DNA from: a virus
IMG/VR virus record: IMGVR_UViG_3300034106_002112
Coordinates: 1-35,859 of that record
DNA: 35,859 nt
Strand: one strand, 5' to 3'
Shown: in pieces, positions 16,406 through 22,989 of the stretch
Position numbering within the stretch: position 1 is the stretch's first letter
Layout: each line of letters starts with the position of its first letter
Made by a program: the position numbers and the translations under genes
The notes under the pieces: model-generated
Told to the model about the DNA's origin: nothing
Seen by the model: only the letters and a program-made list of their open reading frames with translations
The model's database searches: none

Positions 16406-16520
16406 ACTGCTTTGTTGGCACTTAGCAGGAAGAGCCGCTAGATCAGACTCCGACCCCTTTGGGGTCTCACCTGCCACTACAGGTGAAGTGCCAACGGGGT
16501 CTGTTCTAGCGGTTTTTTTT
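16406..16520 (+). ncRNA. Predicted ~115-nt structured small RNA with pseudoknot and terminator
   Basis: The segment between promoter and T-run folds by eye into several perfect helices. CTGCT/AGCAG (16407-16411 with 16424-16428) forms a hairpin. Its loop holds GTTGGCACTT (16414-16423), which is fully complementary to AAGTGCCAAC (16486-16495). A long helix CCGCTAGA-T-CAGACTCC (16435-16450) pairs with 16497-16512 (one T-T mismatch, one G-T), directly followed by eight T. Inside it are hairpins GACCCC-TTT-GGGGTC (16452-16466) and TCACCTG/CAGGTGA (16467-16486). The loop pairing crosses the long helix, so the full fold is a pseudoknot. No known RNA family is recognised. Expression is predicted, not shown. 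Confidence 0.6.
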
Positions 16521-16778
16521 CGCCCGTTGAGCGACGACACAGACGGTTGCCCCGCAGCTACCTCACATGCGGGAGCCATAACCCGGGCTTGAAAGGGTAC
16601 ACGGTATGCCGCAAGGCTAGGGGGCAGTTCCTGAATAATCCGTGCGGCTGGTTGAATCGTCAAGCCGGGGGCACAACGTAACCAATCGTTGGCATGACGA
16701 TCCCGTAAGGGGGTGACGCCTGATCCCTTCCTATCTCCCGCTGTGGGGGTAGGGGGGGTTTTTGGGTGATAAATATCA
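16521..16778 (+). other. Non-coding gap with further hairpins upstream of the HNH gene
   Basis: No convincing gene is present. Small stems are visible: CCCGCA/TGCGGG (16551-16572), GCC-GCAA-GGC with a GNRA-type loop near 16608-16617, TTGA-ATCG-TCAA near 16652-16663, and ATCGT/ACGAT near 16685-16701. A G-run and T-run follow at 16742-16763. This could be an RNA leader of the HNH gene or a second RNA. A - strand reading frame (16274-16663) crosses the terminator and the small RNA and looks spurious. Confidence 0.4.
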
Positions 16779-16790
16779 AATACATGTATT
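16779..16790. promoter_or_regulatory. Palindrome AATACATGTATT upstream of the HNH gene
   Basis: A perfect 12-bp palindrome 12 bases upstream of the GTG start, in an A/T-rich patch that contrasts with the G-rich surroundings. It could overlap a promoter -10 region or serve as an operator; a clear -35 is not seen. Confidence 0.4.
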
Positions 16791-16802
16791 AAGGGGGATG
16801 GC

Positions 16803-17327
16803 GTGCCTAAAAAAGAGGCAAACGAACTTTCTTCCGTCGCTCGTGCGCTCGTCTACTTGTCCGGCTCAAGTTTCAAGGGGATGGGCGTATACGCACAGGC
16901 GTTGCCTTACGCTCTCAAGGTCTTGGGAAAGGACACTTGGTCAGGGTCTGCAAAGAACTTCTTGAAGGCAAACCTAGAGCCACTCAAGGCCCATGTCTCT
17001 GATAACAGGAAGCAACTAGCGGCTGTGCGGGCTGAAAGAAAAGCCAGACGCCAACCAAGAGTTCGGACTGTCAGTCCTGCGGTGGCTTCTGATTCCTTCC
17101 TTGAAACCTACGAGTGGCGCAAGTTAAGGATGCAGGCGCTGAAGAAGTATGGGCCGAAGTGCATGTGCTGTGGGGCTACGCCCGCCACCGGAGCGGTGAT
17201 GAACGTAGACCACATCAAGCCGAGGAAGTTGTTCCCTCACTTGGCCTTGGAGTTAAGCAACTTACAGATCCTTTGCCATGAATGCAATCACGGCAAAGGA
17301 AACTGGGATCAGACCGACTGGCGCTGA
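16803..17327 (+). CDS. HNH endonuclease, free-standing
   Basis: A 174-residue protein from GTG 16803, with AAGGGGGA upstream. Residues 1-90 are basic and helical with no known domain. Residues 98-168 form a classic HNH fold: EWRKLRMQALKKYG, then C120-x2-C123, VDHIKP (D136, H137), LSNLQILC, and C158-x2-C161-N162-H163. Such enzymes are often mobile homing nucleases or assist DNA packaging. It sits alone between a structured non-coding region and a leftward gene, not near the terminase, so homing or DNA processing is more likely than packaging. It overlaps the convergent gene by 19 bases. Confidence 0.85.
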   Translation: MPKKEANELSSVARALVYLSGSSFKGMGVYAQALPYALKVLGKDTWSGSAKNFLKANLEPLKAHVSDNRKQLAAVRAERKARRQPRVRTVSPAVASDSFLETYEWRKLRMQALKKYGPKCMCCGATPATGAVMNVDHIKPRKLFPHLALELSNLQILCHECNHGKGNWDQTDWR

Positions 17328-17548
17328 TCGGCGCTCACGAACAGGCGCCCGTCTTTTCCGCACGGTCCTCTTGTGCGGTTGTCGATGCAGGTACCGATGC
17401 CTTTACTGGCTGTGAAGGGGTTGGCGGCGCAGCGCATGACCAAGTTGCCAGAGTAGATGCGAGCACGGTCTTCGCTCGGTCGGTAATGCTTACATCTCTT
17501 ACAGAGTTCACGATCCTTGTCCCATGTGTACTTCGGCAGGACGAACAT
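17309..17548 (-). CDS. Small Cys-rich zinc-binding-like protein
   Basis: A 79-residue protein, the last gene of the second leftward operon. It has C-x2-C in ELCKRCKHYRPSED, then MRCAANPF, GTCIDNR and GPCGKDG, giving five Cys arranged like small metal-binding phage proteins that I recall as common and uncharacterised. It converges on the HNH gene with a 19-base overlap and overlaps the upstream gene by 41 bases. The function is unknown. Confidence 0.65.
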   Translation of the reverse strand: MFVLPKYTWDKDRELCKRCKHYRPSEDRARIYSGNLVMRCAANPFTASKGIGTCIDNRTRGPCGKDGRLFVSADQRQSV

Positions 17549-17780
17549 TCTCTTGGTCCTTGATTTGCTGCTCTAGTTCTTTAATTCGCTCGTAGGCGCA
17601 CACGTAGTGCTCCGGCCCTTGCGCCCAACAGTTGTGGTGATGACTGCCGATCTGATTGATGTAGTCGTTGATCTCTTTGGCCAGTCTGTCCCCGTCTAGG
17701 GTGAGACGGCCTTCGGGCGTGACGGTGTCAACTCTACGCAAGAGTGCGTGGCAGCGCATGAGAAGGGTGATGTGTTTCAC
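17508..17780 (-). CDS. Small hypothetical phage protein
   Basis: A 90-residue helical protein with a His-rich patch (GSHHHNCWAQGPEHYVCAYERIKELEQQIKD). The pattern resembles small phage proteins of unknown role with a Cys/His-containing centre. It starts in an ATGA overlap with the preceding gene. No signal peptide or membrane segment is seen. Confidence 0.6.
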   Translation of the reverse strand: MKHITLLMRCHALLRRVDTVTPEGRLTLDGDRLAKEINDYINQIGSHHHNCWAQGPEHYVCAYERIKELEQQIKDQENVRPAEVHMGQGS

Positions 17781-17980
17781 TGCCGATCCTTTATGTTGCC
17801 AAGCCGCTGCCAGATGAGTTCTGCCTCCTCGGGGGGAACCTCTGTCGAGTTCTCAAACAGAGTGCCGTCCTCCATCATCTGTTTAATCGCGGCCATCATC
17901 TCGTCCAGTTCTTCCTGTGTGCCTTCAAAGTTGTCGAAGGCTCCAGGTGCAATCTCAAGTTTCAGTTTCTTGTCTGTCAT
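17777..17980 (-). CDS. Small acidic hypothetical protein
   Basis: A 67-residue protein, strongly acidic, predicted all-helical (EELDEMMAAIKQMMEDGTLFEN, EEAELIWQRL). Small acidic phage proteins sometimes mimic DNA or bind host enzymes, but nothing here proves that. It overlaps its neighbours by 4 and 26 bases. Confidence 0.6.
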   Translation of the reverse strand: MTDKKLKLEIAPGAFDNFEGTQEELDEMMAAIKQMMEDGTLFENSTEVPPEEAELIWQRLGNIKDRQ

Positions 17981-18248
17981 GTTTGTTCCTCAATCGAATC
18001 AGTTCGTCAAGCATCCGCTCCATCTGGTCTGCGGCGTGTAGGTAAAACGGGCTGATGGGGATTTTGTTTGCGAGGGTTCTCATCATGCCGATGGTCACTT
18101 GCACTGATCTCTCAGACACTCCCCGCTTTTCCTTGGGTTCTCGCGCCGCCTGTATCTGAGCCAGTATCTCTGCCCCGCGCTTGCGGTGGTACTCGCGCTC
18201 TTCCTTAGTCTGCTTGGGCTTCTGGTTTGCGTTGTGGTCGCCGCTCAT
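17955..18248 (-). CDS. Small basic hypothetical protein
   Basis: A 97-residue protein with a basic N-terminus (KPKQTKEEREYHRKRGAEI) and a helical C-terminus (LHAADQMERMLDELIRLRNKHD). There is no recognised domain. It overlaps the upstream gene by 4 bases (ATGA), consistent with translational coupling. Confidence 0.6.
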   Translation of the reverse strand: MSGDHNANQKPKQTKEEREYHRKRGAEILAQIQAAREPKEKRGVSERSVQVTIGMMRTLANKIPISPFYLHAADQMERMLDELIRLRNKHDRQETET

Positions 18249-18559
18249 TCCTGCCCCCTTGCTCTGATGATGGATGCAGTTATGTGCAGTCCCTCTTCAT
18301 CACACACCTTCGCACACGCCTCACGCTCGGCTAGACAGCATGGCTTGTTCGGCTGGCCTTCTCGTGCCTCCATCAAGTCCATCAACTTCAGGTATCTGTT
18401 TTGCCATGTTGCTTCGACTTGCACGGCAACAAGGGCGGCGAAGCGTTCAAGATATGGTGTCAGGTCGTGCCCTTCCACCCAAGCGGAAGCACAGCCGCCG
18501 TCCCAATGACAAACAAGTTTTGCCTCGACTGCCAGTCGGATGATGTCGTCTCGGGTCAT
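18245..18559 (-). CDS. Small hypothetical protein, related to the 10063-10263 gene
   Basis: A 104-residue protein from ATG 18559 (MTRDDIIRLAVEAKL); the longer open frame upstream is a shadow of other genes. It contains LERFAALVAVQ and AEREACAKVCDEEG followed by ASIIRARG, the same pattern as the small protein at 10063-10263. The two probably belong to one widespread phage family of unknown function. It overlaps the upstream gene by 4 bases. Confidence 0.6.
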   Translation of the reverse strand: MTRDDIIRLAVEAKLVCHWDGGCASAWVEGHDLTPYLERFAALVAVQVEATWQNRYLKLMDLMEAREGQPNKPCCLAEREACAKVCDEEGLHITASIIRARGQE

Positions 18560-18744
18560 GTGCTTTCCTTCATTTGATCTTGCAGCGCATCCCTGTAGCC
18601 TTCGTAGTGGGCCATCCATATCCACCCTTCCATCTTCTTGGTGCGGGGTTCGATGACGCCTTCCTTGACCTTCTGAAGAAACTGCTCCTTGCAGGTGTTG
18701 GCGTACTTGGCGGCTTTGATGTGGATGACTTCTTGCGGGGTCAT
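18556..18744 (-). CDS. Small hypothetical protein
   Basis: A 62-residue protein beginning MTPQEVIHIKAAKYANTCKEQF and containing WIWMAHYEGYRDAL. It is helical, with aromatic residues and no known domain. Four-base overlaps on both sides tie it to the operon. Confidence 0.6.
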   Translation of the reverse strand: MTPQEVIHIKAAKYANTCKEQFLQKVKEGVIEPRTKKMEGWIWMAHYEGYRDALQDQMKEST

Positions 18745-19349
18745 GCTTCACCTCCAATCCCGTGTGCGCGTTCGATGGCTCTGATGATCTTGATTCCCTT
18801 TTGTGAAACCGGGCCTGCCCCGCCGTTGCAGCCAAAGTGGTAGCGCAGCACTTCGTCCAACAGAATCTCCTCATCCGTCAGCGGCTTGCGCTGCGGTGGG
18901 TGGGTGTAGAGGGGTATCTTCCACTTCAGGCTTTGCGGAGGAAACTGAAACCGCATTGTTGTGTTCATCCTGATTGAACCGTATGGCGATTCCAGCCACG
19001 CCACCGGCTGCTCCGGCTGCTCCGGCTGCTCCCGCATCTCGTCCTCGGCCTTGATGCGTCCCTCTCGCAAGCCCAACTTGAACCCATCGTTCACGCCACG
19101 CCGGTACTCGGACATGGGCATGTCTGCAATGCGCTGCGTCACTTGAGGGGAGGGGGCAGACTGCCACCCCCCTTCTGGCTCCTCCTGACCAACTTGTAAG
19201 GATTCCTTACCAGTTGCCTGCTCCGGCTGCTCCAGCGCGGACTCAAGCGTGGCGATCAGATCGTTCAGTTGCACAGCGTCTATGTCGCGGCCACTACTCC
19301 ACTTGCCCAACGCCTCAAGCGCCTGCTGCGCTGCTGTTCGTAGGCTCAT
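18741..19349 (-). CDS. Hypothetical phage protein with Glu-Gln-Pro repeats
   Basis: A 202-residue protein from ATG 19349 (MSLRTAAQQALEALGKW), which overlaps the previous stop as ATGA. The N-terminal motif RTAAQQALEAL is common in unknown phage proteins, as I recall. The middle is low complexity: three tandem copies of a 9-base unit (CCGGCTGCT on +, 19004-19030) give EQPEQPEQP. The C-terminal ~50 residues contain LTDEEILLDEVLRYHFG and a short helix. The variable middle suggests slippage; the function is unknown. Confidence 0.6.
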   Translation of the reverse strand: MSLRTAAQQALEALGKWSSGRDIDAVQLNDLIATLESALEQPEQATGKESLQVGQEEPEGGWQSAPSPQVTQRIADMPMSEYRRGVNDGFKLGLREGRIKAEDEMREQPEQPEQPVAWLESPYGSIRMNTTMRFQFPPQSLKWKIPLYTHPPQRKPLTDEEILLDEVLRYHFGCNGGAGPVSQKGIKIIRAIERAHGIGGEA

Positions 19350-19663
19350 ACCCCTGCACCCCTTCTGCAAGGCCAAACCCTCTCCAATGCATTCTTTGCT
19401 AGGGATTCGGCAGTGAAATGGCGAGTCTGCGGGTTGTCCACAAGGTAGCGCCGCACGATGTCGTGGGCCTGCCCAAGAGTGACATTCTTCGGAGGGCAGA
19501 CTGAAATGTTCGTCCAGACATCTGCCACCCCGGCCACAAAACCAAGCGCCAAACTTCGATCAGAAAACTCTCCGTCCATCTTCTGCAACAGATCGTTGCC
19601 CGAATAGAACTCTGCTTGGGCGGTGCCGCTGCACAGCGCCAAGACTGCAATCCATTTCTTCAT
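19346..19663 (-). CDS. Exported Rap1a/Tai-like protein
   Basis: A 105-residue protein from ATG 19663. It has a clear signal peptide (MKKWIAVLALCSGTAQA, likely cut before EFYSG). The mature part reads SGNDLLQKM, then LGFVAGVAD, CPPKNVTLGQAHDIVRRYL, NPQTRHF, LAKNAL and VWPC. This follows the Rap1a/Tai pattern, known from periplasmic immunity proteins against type VI secretion amidase toxins and from phage genomes. Two Cys could form a disulfide. A periplasmic role during infection is inferred. The start overlaps the stop of the upstream membrane microprotein as ATGA. Confidence 0.75.
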   Translation of the reverse strand: MKKWIAVLALCSGTAQAEFYSGNDLLQKMDGEFSDRSLALGFVAGVADVWTNISVCPPKNVTLGQAHDIVRRYLVDNPQTRHFTAESLAKNALERVWPCRRGAGV

Positions 19664-19779
19664 ACCATTCCCCACAAGTAAGTCAGCAGCATCATCAGCG
19701 TCACGAACGGGGCGAGGAACACCACGACCAAGACGGTGATCAGCCAGTACAGGACGATGAATTCACCAAGCCATTTCAT
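19660..19779 (-). CDS. 39-residue single-helix membrane protein
   Basis: ATG 19779 opens a 39-residue frame (MKWLGEFIVLYWLITVL and so on) made mostly of one or two hydrophobic helices with little charge. Both ends overlap neighbours by 4 bases (ATGA). Its place directly before an exported protein suggests an envelope role, such as a holin-like, superinfection or Rap1a-partner function; this is inference. Confidence 0.6.
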   Translation of the reverse strand: MKWLGEFIVLYWLITVLVVVFLAPFVTLMMLLTYLWGMV

Positions 19780-20024
19780 GTGCCCTCCATGAAGTCAAAC
19801 ACTTCCTGATCGATGGTTCTCTCAACCTGCGGATAGGTACGAACCAACTTATCCAGCTCCGCAGACGGATTGCCATCCAAGTCCAACAACTCCCACTCCC
19901 CACATCCACCCTCAGCGGGGTAGCAGTTATCAGGCGGGCCGCTGATGAAGGCCGGGCGGTACGGCTCCCATGCAGTCACTCGGACGATGCAGGGGATGTC
20001 GCAACAAGTTGTTTCAAATTCCAT
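19776..20024 (-). CDS. Small hypothetical protein
   Basis: An 82-residue acidic protein beginning MEFETTCCDIPCIVRVTAWEPYRPA, with ELLDLDGNPSAEL and a C-terminal acidic helix. It resembles small uncharacterised phage proteins with a Y/W-rich beta core. It overlaps the microproteins on both sides. Confidence 0.6.
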   Translation of the reverse strand: MEFETTCCDIPCIVRVTAWEPYRPAFISGPPDNCYPAEGGCGEWELLDLDGNPSAELDKLVRTYPQVERTIDQEVFDFMEGT

Positions 20025-20124
20025 GCTTCACTCCTATGAAGATCACAAGGAAGATGACTGCTGCTACCGCAATCGCGGCAACGCAACCCAATAAATCCAT
20101 GCCGTCGTCTTCATAGCGGTGCAT
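20014..20124 (-). CDS. 36-residue single-helix membrane protein
   Basis: ATG 20124 overlaps the previous stop as TGATG and opens a 36-residue frame. MHRYEDDGMDLL is followed by a strong hydrophobic helix (GCVAAIAVAAVIFLVIFIGV) and a short basic end. It overlaps the next gene by 11 bases. Predicted inner-membrane microprotein of unknown role. Confidence 0.55.
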   Translation of the reverse strand: MHRYEDDGMDLLGCVAAIAVAAVIFLVIFIGVKHGI

Positions 20125-20315
20125 CACTTCACCCTCCTGACCTTGGCCCAATCCGGCGTGCGAGTCTCAACATACACAGGTTCCCGGCCTGCGCTTGGCG
20201 GAGTCCATCCGGTGTAGCGATGCCATGTAGCCTGCACATCCGCGCCTGATCGCCACTTGAAATCGGGGTGACCCACAGGAATCCACGGCATCGTCTTCTT
20301 TGCGTCGTTGCTCAT
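20124..20315 (-). CDS. Small hypothetical protein
   Basis: A 63-residue protein from ATG 20315 (MSNDAKKTMPWIPVGHPDF), with GGTGAGG just upstream. It contains WHRYTGWTPPSAGREPVY and a basic end. Rich in Trp and Pro; no known domain. Its start sits 7 bases after the stop of the upstream membrane gene. Confidence 0.55.
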   Translation of the reverse strand: MSNDAKKTMPWIPVGHPDFKWRSGADVQATWHRYTGWTPPSAGREPVYVETRTPDWAKVRRVK

Positions 20316-20322
20316 GGTTACC

Positions 20323-20484
20323 TCACCTAAACCACAGGTAAAAGCCATGCAGGATGCCGATGGGGAAGAGCAAGGCGCCCGCGATCAGGAAGCCCCACAG
20401 ACCCTCTGCAAAGCAGGTAAAGATGTGCGTGAACCAAGCGATAACGCTGGCTCCAATCAAGATCGTGGTCAATGTGTCGTTCAT
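20323..20484 (-). CDS. 53-residue membrane protein with two helices
   Basis: ATG 20484 has a strong site (AAGGAGAGAG) just upstream and encodes 53 residues: MNDTLTTILIGASVIAWF, a short polar turn, then GLWGFLIAGALLFPIGIL and FYLWFR. Two predicted transmembrane helices. Holin-like size and shape, but no lysis gene is nearby, so the role is open. Confidence 0.6.
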   Translation of the reverse strand: MNDTLTTILIGASVIAWFTHIFTCFAEGLWGFLIAGALLFPIGILHGFYLWFR

Positions 20485-20494
20485 TTCTCTCTCC

Positions 20495-20596
20495 TTAAAA
20501 AGGTGCTGGTGGACACTTCGACGGATCGAACTTCGGCTTCTTGTATGGCTGACCCTTGTAGGTCGGGAAGGGCCAGACCGGGGGGTGCTTTTCCAT
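20495..20596 (-). CDS. 33-residue Pro/Lys-rich microprotein
   Basis: ATG 20596, with AGGAGAGAAC upstream, opens a 33-residue frame (MEKHPPVWPFPTYKGQ and onward, ending CPPAPF). It is the first gene behind the leftward promoter at 20622-20648. Very short; the good ribosome site and position are the reasons to keep it. Confidence 0.45.
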   Translation of the reverse strand: MEKHPPVWPFPTYKGQPYKKPKFDPSKCPPAPF

Positions 20597-20621
20597 GTTC
20601 TCTCCTGAAGTGAGCGGCCAT

Positions 20622-20648
20622 CTTATACATCTTTCTACCTGATGACAA
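20622..20648 (-). promoter_or_regulatory. Leftward promoter candidate of the small-gene operon
   Basis: On the - strand TTGTCA (20643-20648) and TATAAG (20622-20627) are 15 bases apart, shorter than ideal. It lies 26 bases upstream of the first small gene and back to back with the rightward promoter at 20666. Confidence 0.45.
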
Positions 20649-20665
20649 GGGGGTGAACCTACCCG

Positions 20666-20694
20666 TTGACAGCGATGCCCGTTCGCAGTACTAT
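20666..20694 (+). promoter_or_regulatory. Sigma70-like promoter of the replication operon
   Basis: TTGACA (20666-20671), 17 bases, TACTAT (20689-20694), predicting a start near 20701. The -35 is consensus. This places the transcript start about 25 bases before the GTG at 20726 and excludes the longer N-terminus of that gene. Confidence 0.75.
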
Positions 20695-20725
20695 GCACCC
20701 CTCCCAAACAACGAAAGGACATGGA

Positions 20726-21514
20726 GTGATCAAGTCAGTCAACATCAAGGCCATCCGCATCGATGGCGGCACGCAGTCTCGCGAGAAGTTGGATCAGGTC
20801 GTGGTCAGCGAGTACGCAGAACTGTTCAAGGAGGGCGTGGAGTTCCCGCCGATCTCGGTCGTGCATGACGGAACGGAGTATTACCTGGCAGACGGCTTCC
20901 ATCGATTGCTCGCGGCTCAACACGCAGGGAAGGCTTCGATCAACTGCGATGTGATCACCGGGACTCTTCGGGATGCGGTGCTGTACTCCCTGTCGGCCAA
21001 CCATTCTCATGGTCTGCGCCGATCCATTGAGGACAAGCGCAAGGCCGTGATGACCATGCTTGAGGACATCGAATGGTCTGAGTGGTCAGACCGGGAGATC
21101 GCCCGCCAGTGCCATGTCTCGCACCCCTTCGTGCAGAAGATGCGGGCCGCGATGCAGAAGCCCGAGACTGGTAACGTTACCACTTCCAAGGCCAAGGCTG
21201 AACCGAAAGAGAAGCCCGTCGAGGTCGAACCTGAGATCGAAGAGCACGATCAGAAGCAGGAAGTGATCGACGAACTGGTTCAAGAGAATCAGAAGTTGAC
21301 GCAGCGTCTTGCCATCGAACTGATGGAGGCCACGCCCGAGGAGAAGCAGTCGGCTGAGAAGTTGATCGAGGAACTCCGCGAGGAGATCAGGCTTCTCAAG
21401 ATCGAGAACCAAGCCCTGACCGTTAGCCGCGACACCTTCCAATCTGAGAACGGGCAGATGAAGAAGCAGATCAAGATGCTTCAGAAGAAGTTGAAAGACG
21501 CCGGGGTTGAGTGA
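20726..21514 (+). CDS. ParB-like protein with N-terminal ParB/Srx domain and coiled coil
   Basis: A 262-residue protein from GTG 20726, with AAAGGA 6 bases upstream and a promoter that rules out earlier starts. Residues ~1-95 carry a ParB N-terminal domain, including YYLADGFHRLLAA (GxHR motif, residues 56-60), the nucleotide-binding motif of this fold. Residues ~100-145 look like a helix-turn-helix (SDREIARQCHVSHPFVQKM). After a Lys/Glu/Pro linker, residues 190-262 form a coiled coil. It begins a replication operon with helicase and primase, so origin binding, segregation or a regulatory role are all possible. The palindrome at 21169 is inside this gene. Confidence 0.8.
   Translation: MIKSVNIKAIRIDGGTQSREKLDQVVVSEYAELFKEGVEFPPISVVHDGTEYYLADGFHRLLAAQHAGKASINCDVITGTLRDAVLYSLSANHSHGLRRSIEDKRKAVMTMLEDIEWSEWSDREIARQCHVSHPFVQKMRAAMQKPETGNVTTSKAKAEPKEKPVEVEPEIEEHDQKQEVIDELVQENQKLTQRLAIELMEATPEEKQSAEKLIEELREEIRLLKIENQALTVSRDTFQSENGQMKKQIKMLQKKLKDAGVE
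21169..21182. promoter_or_regulatory. Intragenic copy of the TGGTAACGTTACCA palindrome
   Basis: A perfect 14-bp copy inside the ParB-like gene, read there as codons for GNVT in a frame different from the copy at 5347. It may bind the same regulator or act as a roadblock. A parS-like role for the ParB-like protein is an alternative. Confidence 0.5.
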
Positions 21515-22989
21515 TGGGTCTGAACCTGCGTCCATATCAGGAGCAGACCCTTGAGGCCCTTCGTCAAGGGTTCGCGCAGGGCAAGCGCAGTCAGATCCTC
21601 TACGCCCCCACGGGCGCGGGGAAAACTGAGATGGCAATTGCTCTGCTTAACGCGACAAAAGTCAAGGGCAACAAGGCCGCGATGCTTCTTGACCGCATCA
21701 TCCTTTGCGACCAAACGAGCCAACGCCTGGAGCGGTACTCCATCGATCATGGGGTACTGCAATCAGGGCATTGGAGGTATCGACCCTACGAGAACATCCA
21801 AGTCTGCTCGGCTCAGACCCTTGAGCGGCGCGGCTCTTTCCCCGGGCTGAACCTTCTCATCGTGGACGAAGCCCATCAGACCCGGGAGCAGACAGTCGAG
21901 TTCATCAAGGCCAACCCCGATGTCCGGGTGATCGGCTTGACCGCAACCCCTTTCACCAAGGGACTCGGCAAGATTTACGAGAATGTTATCTCGACAGTCA
22001 CCACCAAAGATTTGGTGGAGCAGAAGGTCTTGGTTCCCCTTCGCGTGTTCATCTCCAAGGAGATCAACATGGAGGGCGCGAAGAAGGTAGCCGGGGAGTG
22101 GTCGCAGGATGAGATCACCAAGCGGGGCATGGTCATCACCGGTGACATCGTTGCCGAGTGGGTGAAGAAGACGCACGAGATCTTTGGCAAGCCAGTCAAG
22201 ACCATCGTTTTCTGTGCAGGGGTTGATCACGGCACAGATCTGATGCGGAAGTTCGCAGAGCAGGGCTACAACTTCGTATCCATTTCGTACCGGGACGACG
22301 ATCAATTCAAGCGGGATGTGATCGAGGATTTCAGCAAGCCCGACACAGAGATTCACGGGCTGATTGCCACGGACATCCTGACCAAAGGCTTCGATGTTCC
22401 CGATGTCCTGATTGGTATCTCTGCTCGGCCTTTCTCAAAATCTCTGTCCTCTCACATCCAACAGATGGGCCGGATCATGCGCGGCTCACCCGGGAAAGAG
22501 TTCGCGGTTTGGCTCGACCACTCCGGCAACTACCTTCGATTCCGAGATGATTGGGAGGAGATCTTCCAAAACGGTGTCCATGAGTTGGATGACGGCAAGG
22601 AGAAGGCCAAGAAGGAACCCTCCGAGAAGGAGAAGAAAGACTCCACTTGCCCCGTGTGTGAGGCTCTGTGGCCAAGTGGATCGGATACATGCACCAACTG
22701 CGGCCATGTGCGGGAGCGGAAGTCTCAGGTTGTGTCTGTGCCTGGTCAGATGGAAGAACTCGGCGCGATGCAATCTCACGCGACCAAGCAGGATTGGTGG
22801 TCGATGCTCAACTGGTACATCCAGTATCAGGGATGGTCGAACGGGCGTGCTGCTCACACCTACCGGGAGAAGTTTGGCGTGTGGCCTAGAGGTCTTCACT
22901 CTCATCCCAAAGCACCCTCTCCCGAGATTGAGAAGTTCATCAAGCAAAGGCTTCGCGCCTACATCAACAGGATCAAGAAGGGTTACTGA
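21514..22989 (+). CDS. SF2 DNA helicase with zinc-binding insert
   Basis: A 491-residue protein from ATG 21514, overlapping the previous stop as TGATG. Motifs seen: Walker A APTGAGKT (31-38), DEAH (118-121), TATPF (143-147), ATDILTKGFDVP (285-296) and QMGRIMRG (317-324). Four Cys (379, 382, 393, 396) form a zinc-ribbon-like knuckle (CPVC, CTNC) in the C-terminal part, before a Trp-rich helical end (DWWSMLNWYIQYQG). It probably unwinds DNA in phage replication or recombination. The zinc knuckle may direct DNA or partner binding. Confidence 0.9.
   Translation: MGLNLRPYQEQTLEALRQGFAQGKRSQILYAPTGAGKTEMAIALLNATKVKGNKAAMLLDRIILCDQTSQRLERYSIDHGVLQSGHWRYRPYENIQVCSAQTLERRGSFPGLNLLIVDEAHQTREQTVEFIKANPDVRVIGLTATPFTKGLGKIYENVISTVTTKDLVEQKVLVPLRVFISKEINMEGAKKVAGEWSQDEITKRGMVITGDIVAEWVKKTHEIFGKPVKTIVFCAGVDHGTDLMRKFAEQGYNFVSISYRDDDQFKRDVIEDFSKPDTEIHGLIATDILTKGFDVPDVLIGISARPFSKSLSSHIQQMGRIMRGSPGKEFAVWLDHSGNYLRFRDDWEEIFQNGVHELDDGKEKAKKEPSEKEKKDSTCPVCEALWPSGSDTCTNCGHVRERKSQVVSVPGQMEELGAMQSHATKQDWWSMLNWYIQYQGWSNGRAAHTYREKFGVWPRGLHSHPKAPSPEIEKFIKQRLRAYINRIKKGY

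Noticed and set aside
16274-16663. 129-residue - strand reading frame
   Set aside because: It crosses an intrinsic terminator, a promoter and the structured small RNA, has low-complexity sequence and no good start site.
16406-17327. IscB/HEARO-type RNA-guided nuclease system
   Set aside because: The HNH protein is only 174 residues, has no RuvC motifs or bridge helix, and the RNA upstream ends at a terminator. A looser RNA link is kept as a finding.
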